Part shown: positions 59,101 to 64,000 of the stretch, piece after piece | How the letters are laid out: each line of letters begins with the position of its first letter | Position numbering within the stretch: position 1 is the first letter of the stretch | DNA from: Cycas panzhihuaensis | Lineage: Eukaryota; Cycadophyta | Length of the DNA stretch: 64,000 nt | Reading direction: 5' to 3' | Assembly (NCBI GenBank): GCA_023213395.1 | Contig: CM041465.1 | Location: 201,197,741 to 201,261,740, forward strand | Translations under genes and position numbers: made by a program | Notes under the pieces: generated by a model | Told to the model about the DNA's origin: nothing | The model's input: the letters and a program-made list of their open reading frames with translations, nothing else | Databases searched by the model: none

Positions 59101-60363
59101 TAGCACGATTACATGCATCTAACCTCTCCTCGGAAAGGAAAAATGTGAGGATAGAATATAAACATAGCAAAATCACCTTTAACATCTTCACCAAAGTGCT
59201 CTAAGACTTGCGCTGATCATAGGTAGCACTGCTGCCACAACATGGGGCGTATCTAAGGTAGGTCTGCAGCTGATATGATGTATCACCTGACCTGCCTAGT
59301 TTAAGTACCATATCACCTCATAAATCCCACTTCACTTCACGTACACTATCGCCCTGGAAGGGTGTCCCATGAAAGTTTAAATATTTATTGCACAGAGCAA
59401 GGAGCAGAGCATATTCTAGAGAAAATTATTTTCTGTTCAATTGTCGAAGCATGTCGAGGGCAATGCCACATCAGAAAATCAATCACCGACTTAAAATTCC
59501 CTCACACAAAGTATCCAACAATAACTCCTCTACCTACCGACGTGACCTAATTTTATTATCTCACTAGCCGTTTTTTTTTTCGAACACTTGTACATTTAAA
59601 TATTTGCATCGGAAACCTTTGCCCACCAAAGTGTCAACCAATTAAAGAACCCAAGGTGAATATAAATGAAGAAAGGTCCCCACAATGCATACGCATGGGT
59701 TGACACTCGTTGATGGTGCCCCCCCACTATTTTCTTCTCATTGGATTACTATCTTCTTTAATGAATATATAGGGGTCTCAAGGCAAAAAAAATTATTTAG
59801 TTTTCATAACTAATGTTAGTGGCCTACAATCTTGAGGTCTTAAGGTTCTAATTTAGGTCAAGTTTTTAAACACAGTTGGCCAAAGCTAGCATTGAGTATA
59901 TTTTTAATATAAGTTGATCAAGTCAAGTCTCTAATAGTTTATGATTTTAAGTCAATTATTAGATCTTAAATTTAAAATTCTATAAGTAGGTGAAGCTTTC
60001 TCTTAAAGTATAGAATACATTATGATGTTACTCTCATTTCAGAGCTAAACAATGATTTAGGCTCTCACCAAAGCATAGGGAGAAGCTTTTAGTAGCATGA
60101 ATTAGCTTTCAAAAGAGGGTTATGTAAGCCTAGGGTTGCTACCATAGCTTTACCTCATTAGTGGGTACCCCTCGAAGGTAGGGCTAGGGGGGTTCTCCCT
60201 ACAGATGTATGTGCTTCAATAGGTAGCCAAATGAGCCTACATAGGGTCATCTACCAATGGTAGACAACACTCGAGAATGAAGTTAACCAACCTATTCATT
60301 TCAATGTTAAGTCTATAAGGGATATGGCAAATGTTGATAGAAGAGAACTAGGCTAGAAGGGAC
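59100..60363. other. More complex non-repeat-like sequence, no gene seen
   Basis: 59100-59760 has a more balanced composition than its surroundings and contains gaatataaatgaag near 59660, a TATA-like string. No open frame of note follows it. 59760-60363 is AT-rich and probably the 3' side of the deleted gypsy to the right, but no LTR edge can be fixed. Confidence 0.3.
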
Positions 60364-60567
60364 CTAGCAGTCATGGCTAATAGTCTCAATCAAGGATAAA
60401 GGGAGTAGTACATTGGTTTTATTACTAATGGCTTCGTGTAGATAGATCCCATATTGAACAACAATATGCCCAAAGAGATCCCTAATGACCCAAGCAACAA
60501 CATAAGGCCTTGAATTTCCATGACTATCCCCATCAGTGTGAATGATCAATGTTATAGGGATATGCAA
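60364..60567 (-). pseudogene. RNase H domain of a deleted gypsy element
   Basis: Minus-strand frame: LIIHTDGDSHGNSRP, VVAWVIRDLFGHIV and YLHEAISNKTN. It shows the DG-S and EA-SN pattern of the additional RNase H seen at 39313-39840 and 45636-45200. The rest of the domain is lost or unreadable. It lies only about 500 bases after gag (61543-61097), so pol, integrase and the antisense gene are all missing. Confidence 0.65.
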
Positions 60568-61096
60568 TGATAACTCAAGATAAAATCAATAAATAGTGGG
60601 AAGATGTAGGAATCAACAAACGTCAAAAGGACTAAGGTGAGCATAAGAATTTAACTGGAATGACAAAACCTCTTAGTCTTCAGGAGTGGCTACTTACCAA
60701 AATTGGTAAACCTCCTTTAAAATCTACTAAAGCAAAAAGCCTTGCTAAGTGGGATTTGATCACAATTGAGACCACAGTAGGTCCAAACAATTAGATCTGA
60801 ACATCCCAAAATAGCCCATATGATTGGACCTGAGCTATGTAGCATAAATAGGGATAAGGTTGTCACACAACCTACCCTAGGAACTGAGTAGGCAATGGCT
60901 AATATCCCCTACCCGAAGCATGCCCATATATATACTCTCTCTCTTTTTTTTTTGAGTCCCTCTTCTCTACCACCACGTTTGAAGGTAAGGGTGTGGTAGC
61001 AACATCATCGAACAAACTGAAAGGTGGCACTTGAATAGAAGAGAGTGGGGGAATAGTGGAGAAAGTTAAGGGAGTACTTGTGAGAAACTATTGTAG

Positions 61097-61543
61097 CTAC
61101 CTTGGTGGAGATTGGCTAAAAATAACTTTAAAGCACTCCCTTAATGCTTTGATTGTATTCCCAGGAGGTGTATGATTAGGATCATGGGAGTCTGGTGGCT
61201 CTTCCTCATGACTGAGGTAAGTAGGATAAGAATTTGGCCCATGCTCAAGATGTGATGCATGGTCATATGTGTAGGGCACCTCAAGTGGATAAGAGTGAGG
61301 AGCTCCATGATAGGGTTCTTCTTGAGAAGGCATTTGATAAAAAGGATCATCGCCTGTATGGGCGAGACCCTCATAAGGGTAATAGGCTTCAATTTGGGGC
61401 CATTCTTGGGCATATGGCTCATTAGCCCAACCTACAAGGTAGTTCTCTATTGGTGAGTCTCGGTCACTCGACTCAATGGAGGTATAGGTAGAAAGAACTT
61501 CCAAAGGCAGTAATCCATATAAACAACGTGATATATGGCACAT
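61097..61543 (-). pseudogene. Gag N-terminus of a deleted gypsy element
   Basis: A 148-residue minus-strand frame. CLYGLLPLEVLSTYTSIESS, then DSPIENYLVGWANEPYAQEW and DDPFYQMPSQEEPYHGAPHS, parallels the N-terminal gag of the plus gypsy (SDSTMERYPSDWAYHTLASG, NDPIYYPSDQHHLLDAHPS). Both share the closing N-hydrophobic-KALRECF / VEAFNKCRH element. The capsid core and finger are absent. This is a third member of the same family with a very large internal deletion. Confidence 0.75.
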
Positions 61544-61699
61544 TCATATGATTTAATACACCTAAGGAATCGTATAAATATGATGGAAAAGAGAGAGATC
61601 CTTACTCAAATAAGAAAAAGTCACACTAGAAAGTGAGAATGAAAAAGGAAGGGAGGAGAAGAGAATGGGTATATCATGAAGCTTCTAACTGGTGAGTCC

Positions 61700-61715
61700 C
61701 CAATATGGTTGCCAG
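61700..61715 (-). other. Primer-binding-site-like motif
   Basis: The minus strand reads CTGGCAACCATATTGG just inside the LTR edge. It corresponds to CTGGTGACCATACTCC of the minus gypsy. Confidence 0.5.
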
Positions 61716-62830
61716 TGAAACACACTAAAGTGGGGGTGTAGAATGTAATCATCAAACCTAATGGAATTAGCCTAGGGCATGAGCGATAAGTCTAGGGGGT
61801 AAGGGCAATCTTTCACGTGGCCTAAAGTGCTCATGCACCTCTTGAATATGAATGCAAGGCATACATTAATCCTAAATATTGAGAAAGAGACTATCCCAAG
61901 GTAACATAATTATTATTTTGTGCATGTAAGTGATCTTAGTTTCTAGTATGATGGGCCTATGGGAATTTAAAAGAAATAGGGGTCAAGTCATACATGTATC
62001 TATATCTTTTCCTTTCCTTTCCTTTTCTTCTTTTTTTTTTTAATGCAGAAAAGGGAGCCCTATATAGGTATAGCAATATTGCCCTACAAGTTCAGGGACT
62101 CGCAACTGTGCGATCCCTCCCTCCACTCGGGCTTTCGCTAATGAGATGCAAAGAGTGGGAACCACCCTAATGCAAGTGAAATAATAAAAGAAGAAAAGAA
62201 ATGCAGCAAAGGATAAAAGGAAAGGGCAAAAAACAAACTTCCTTTTCTTTTCTTTTTTGTGTTTTTTCTTTTATATACTTTTCTTTTTATATGATGAGTA
62301 AGGAGATATAAGGAAGAGGTAAAACGGAAAGGGAGTAGCTAATCCTAAATATACCTCTCTCTCTCTCTTTCCTTTTCCTCTTTTCTTTTCGATCTTCCCA
62401 CTCTCACTCTCTAATCTTTTCTTCTTCCCTTTTTTTTTTAAAGTTAAAAAGGGAGAGCTAAAAGGGTTGAGTTATAAGAGACAAAGAAAGGATCGAAGTG
62501 TGCACCTATAATAATGGGAGTTTGATGGAGAAGAAGTGTGATATCCATGACCACTACACATTTGAAGCTTAAGGAGAAGAAGGGGGCTAACTTACTTGCC
62601 CTTGAGAGAAATCTGGAAGCATTTCTACTTGTTGGATACACTTATGATGAAAAATAGAAAGCGTGAAATCAAGTAATTCAAGAGAAATTACAAATAAATG
62701 TAACTACCACTTACCTCTATGATATATAGGTGTAATAGCTAATGATTGTGAACTCTCTTATAGGAATATGTTGAATCCAAGTCTTGAAAAGTATCATCTT
62801 TCCTCTTACACACAAGCCACTTATCCAACA
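61716..62830 (-). repeat. 5' LTR region of the deleted gypsy element (outer end not found)
   Basis: The inner edge is 61716 (GTGTGTTTCA on the minus strand, next to the primer-site-like motif). It contains long pyrimidine and purine tracts (62000-62450). The outer end is not identifiable and no partner LTR was found on the left, so the end given is only a minimum guess. Confidence 0.4.
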
Positions 62831-62838
62831 ATAATATA

Positions 62839-62888
62839 TGACATACACACACACACATATATGTGTGTGTATGTGTATATGTGTGTGC
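62839..62888. repeat. (AC)n-(AT)n-(GT)n microsatellite
   Basis: A run of AC, then AT, then GT units makes the tract nearly self-complementary, so it could form a hairpin. Confidence 0.85.
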
Positions 62889-62889
62889 T

Positions 62890-64000
62890 ACTCAAATGGA
62901 GAGTAATGAAAATTCCACATAAACTCAAAAGTAAATAAAAATCAACCATGAACTATTAAGTAAATAAAGAGAGTGATCAGGGAGGGATTAGGGGCCTCAA
63001 AATGGCACCGTCCCCCTATATAAAATTGGTTTCCTAAGTTGTACTTAGGAAAACTCCCCTTGGCTTACAAATCTGTCTGAATGAATAAGCATAATGACAA
63101 GCAAGATGAGGCAATAAAAGAGGTAATCAAAGATGAGTATGAAGAAAATGCTATAAAGACACAACCTAACATCAAACCATCTAACATTCATATATTATGA
63201 TTGCAACAAGATGAAACAAGAAAAAGGAAGACTACCTTAAAAATTAAAAAGTGGATCAACAATCCCTTTATTGGGAAGTGATAACTAATAGTAACAAGAA
63301 ACCTCTCTTCATATTCTTCACTTGTACTTACAATGGAGTCATCACTTCCTTCTCCCTCACAATCCATATGGTGAAGAAATTTGTGAAAGTGGATTTAGAA
63401 ATATTTTCAAGTTCTTATCATAGCATATTTAGTATTGTTTACTTTTTCTTTCTTTTTTACAGGTTTAGAAGCATAATATAAGGAGTTGTAAGGCCCAAGG
63501 ATTCCAATCCTTTGGTAGCTATTTATTTATCTCATTCTTCTTTTCTTTCCTCTCTTTTTATCCATTTAACAAGGGGAAATACTACCAAAATTTTTTTAAC
63601 TTTTAGAAAAATGATTATAAGGGGAGGTTCTACCCACTTTTTTAAAAAGAATTTGGAGCCATTTAAAATATCCATCATTGTATGCTCTTACCTTACCCAT
63701 ATTAGAATCTTGATGATAAAAAAATAATGGAAATTTCATATGGTATGAGATATTAACAAGTTAAAATTTCTGTAGAAATAAAGTTTACTTATTAAACTTC
63801 ATAGGTTTGCAAAATATTCAATAGAGCTCTAATTGACCTGATTCCAATTTTCAAAGATGAGGCTCTGAGTCTAGTTTCTAACACAAAAACCAGCACCTAA
63901 TTTCATTGCCATATGAGAAAGTTATTACTATTTTAGTGAATAGTAGTTACTTTTAGTAAGAATTCTAGAAAAATATATTCTCCTAAATTTGCGAGACAAC
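62890..64000. other. AT-rich spacer, no gene seen
   Basis: A TATA-like cctatataaaattgg lies near 63015 on the plus strand, followed by a short inverted repeat cctaag...cttagg (63033-63050). Neither is followed by a recognisable coding region. Remaining frames are short and without motifs. Confidence 0.3.

Noticed and set aside
1-64000. CRISPR arrays, rRNA genes, complete tRNA genes, pararetrovirus (caulimovirus) insertions
   Set aside because: No regularly spaced direct repeats, no rRNA-like stretches, no foldable tRNA, and no movement- or coat-protein reading near any RT. All RT fragments are in LTR element context or of gypsy type.

Overview
The window reads as intergenic DNA from a large, transposon-rich seed plant genome. 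I cannot name the species. The grounds are plant LTR retrotransposons of both superfamilies, with initiator-tRNA(Met) primer-binding sites in the copia-type elements and Tat-like Ty3/gypsy proteins. Bacterial-style genes, operons and CRISPR arrays are absent. No intact cellular gene is visible. Nearly every coding region is retrotransposon protein broken by stop codons and frameshifts.

Layout. 1-6961 is old, AT-rich DNA holding a decayed minus-strand gypsy element and a worn LTR. 6967-57089 is a single plus-strand copia element, blown up to 50 kb by nested insertions. Its 287-bp LTRs lie at 6967-7253 and 56803-57089 and are flanked by ATTTT on both sides. Its leader received a 3.06-kb non-autonomous minus-strand element (8632-11690, 222-bp LTRs). 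The start of its gag received an 8.2-kb minus-strand copia element (12785-21009, 334-bp LTRs, target duplication GTTTC). Its polypurine tract received a minus-strand gypsy element (24663-56794, 3.26-kb LTRs, target duplication GGGAG). That gypsy element's own 3' LTR was then split by a plus-strand gypsy element (26041-42901, 2.7-kb LTRs, probable target duplication ACATA). Outside the nest, 57095-60300 has no recognised gene. 60364-61716 is a strongly deleted third relative of the gypsy family followed by its LTR, and the rest is AT-rich spacer.

The most interesting material is in the two large gypsy elements. Both carry a gag-protease region of Tat type. Downstream of it, each carries (i) an antisense gene with its own TATA box, paired GC-rich palindromes, a conserved short intron and a protein resembling the plant mobile domain (PMD), and (ii) a second, sense-strand RNase H domain just before the 3' LTR. 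The plus element still has RT, RNase H and integrase remnants. The minus element has lost exactly that block but kept gag, protease, the antisense gene and the extra RNase H. This suggests a non-autonomous partner that could only have moved with proteins supplied in trans. Hand-counted LTR differences (about 16% for the outer copia, about 11% and 9.5% for two elements inside it) agree with the nesting order.
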